From positions 311,970,501-312,034,500 of the forward strand of contig NC_092335.1 in assembly GCF_046630445.1 (NCBI RefSeq): a stretch of DNA of 64,000 nucleotides, written 5' to 3'. The notes beneath the pieces were generated by a model, which saw only the letters and a list, made by a program, of their open reading frames with translations, did no database searches and was not told where the DNA came from. The position numbers and the translations under genes are program-made. This document shows, piece after piece, positions 63,201 to 64,000 of this stretch (its first letter is position 1; each line of letters begins with the position of its first letter). The stretch comes from Rutidosis leptorrhynchoides. Lineage: Eukaryota; Streptophyta; Magnoliopsida; Asterales; Asteraceae.

Positions 63201-64000
63201 GTTGATATGGCCAAAACGGACAGTTTTATTTGTACAGTGTTGTTAGGTCGCAACACGTCAGAATTATCTACCAAAAGAGAGTAATGGTTTTATCATTTAT
63301 ATTTAGCTGAGGTTTCCTAGCTATAGCTCACCTACTTGTCTTCCTTTTAACGAGTAAGTGGTAAATATAACTTACGTTCTTATTTTTGCATGTTTGCTCA
63401 GTAATGTGGGATAAAAGTGCCTATATAGTTAACCCTAGTGACAAGAGGTGATAGATTAAGATTAACTAATAATACTATAATTTAACTGTAACGATAAAGA
63501 TAGATAGGTATGGAGAATAGAATTCTGATGGGGAACTATCACAAGAGTTTAACTTCCTAGAATAAACAATTAACCTCAATCAACTATGCTATGAACCTAA
63601 CTGATTTGTCACTAAGAGTTTAGGCTTTGAAGATTCTGGCTAAGACGGATATCCCTACTCCCAACGTTAACCTTAAAGGGTTTAAACGACCTTATGGATA
63701 GAATCCTAGGTACATGAACAAAGTGGTATATTCCTAAAGGAAAGTCTCAGCTTTTCTTAATCCTAGTTGGTCTAACTAAAGCAATATTCCACCACTTAAT
63801 ACTATGCTATGCCTTAACATTAGCAGATGTGCAATCTTAGATATTCTAAGGTACTGCTAATTGGATTAGAAGTCTCTCCTTTGCGATCACTTACTCAACC
63901 CCAGATCATCTTACAACATCTCAAGAACATTGCTTCTGATGCGAATCATGCTTCTGAGCAAGCTAGTGTTCACTGAACTCTATATTGCCTACTCTAATCA
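63201..64000. other. Unassigned sequence at the right edge
   Basis: No open frame or motif recognised. Copia homology has stopped, so another insertion or a deletion junction probably lies near 63200-63240. The style (moderate GC, no microsatellite) resembles an LTR of another family, but no boundary can be proved. Confidence 0.3.

Overview
The window reads as nuclear DNA of a flowering plant, most likely an aster-family (Asteraceae) species. It is AT-rich, has an intron-containing CYP71-type cytochrome P450, plant Ty3/gypsy and Ty1/copia lineages, Stowaway-like and foldback MITEs, and very large LTRs full of microsatellites. The family assignment is inference from LTR and P450 character; no search was run. 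Only one ordinary host gene is visible, the P450 at 15635-18654 (-). I see no rRNA gene, functional tRNA gene or CRISPR array.

Layout. (1) 1-12917: a minus-strand chromovirus-type gypsy element ('family A') with its 5' LTR at 9324-12917. Before gag it carries two extra reading frames, an acidic ORF and a decayed F-box-like gene. Its integrase is cut at 2763 by a plus-strand 'family B' LTR, itself cut at 1402 by another minus-strand LTR. (2) 12918-14851: the 3' tail and LTR of another gypsy element, with nine near-palindromic GAACGACGTTCC words before its TATA box. (3) 15635-19291: the P450, with a 673-bp foldback MITE in its intron and a Stowaway-like MITE upstream. (4) 19800-35680: a decayed Tat-like gypsy element whose RT is split by a 12.75-kb family A insertion (22772-35523, target duplication TACTG); a family B LTR (27129-31808) lies inside that insertion. 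(5) About 35.7-63.2 kb: a decayed Ty1/copia element, first hit in its leader by an organelle-like 412-bp insert (13-bp flanking repeat), then by a 3856-bp family B solo LTR (TSD TGTAG), then by a complete Athila-type element (44927-61867, TSD ATCTA).

The Athila-type element is the freshest object. Its two 2002-bp LTRs show no difference on line-by-line reading, and it has a tRNA-Asp-type primer site and an uninterrupted 1868-residue Gag-Pol. It also has a small zinc-knuckle ORF and an ATHILA ORF-1/env-like gene that looks spliced (donor 55809, acceptor 56444, frame kept). Four pairs of the GC-rich palindrome CTCCGCGACTCGCGGAG (or close variants) sit in its LTRs, leader and the start of the env-like unit.

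The best candidates for something undescribed are the F-box-like gene and acidic ORF carried by family A, the palindromic words before LTR TATA boxes in two unrelated LTRs, the spliced env-like unit with its own palindrome pair, and the tRNA-like polymerase III promoter modules inside the giant family B LTRs.
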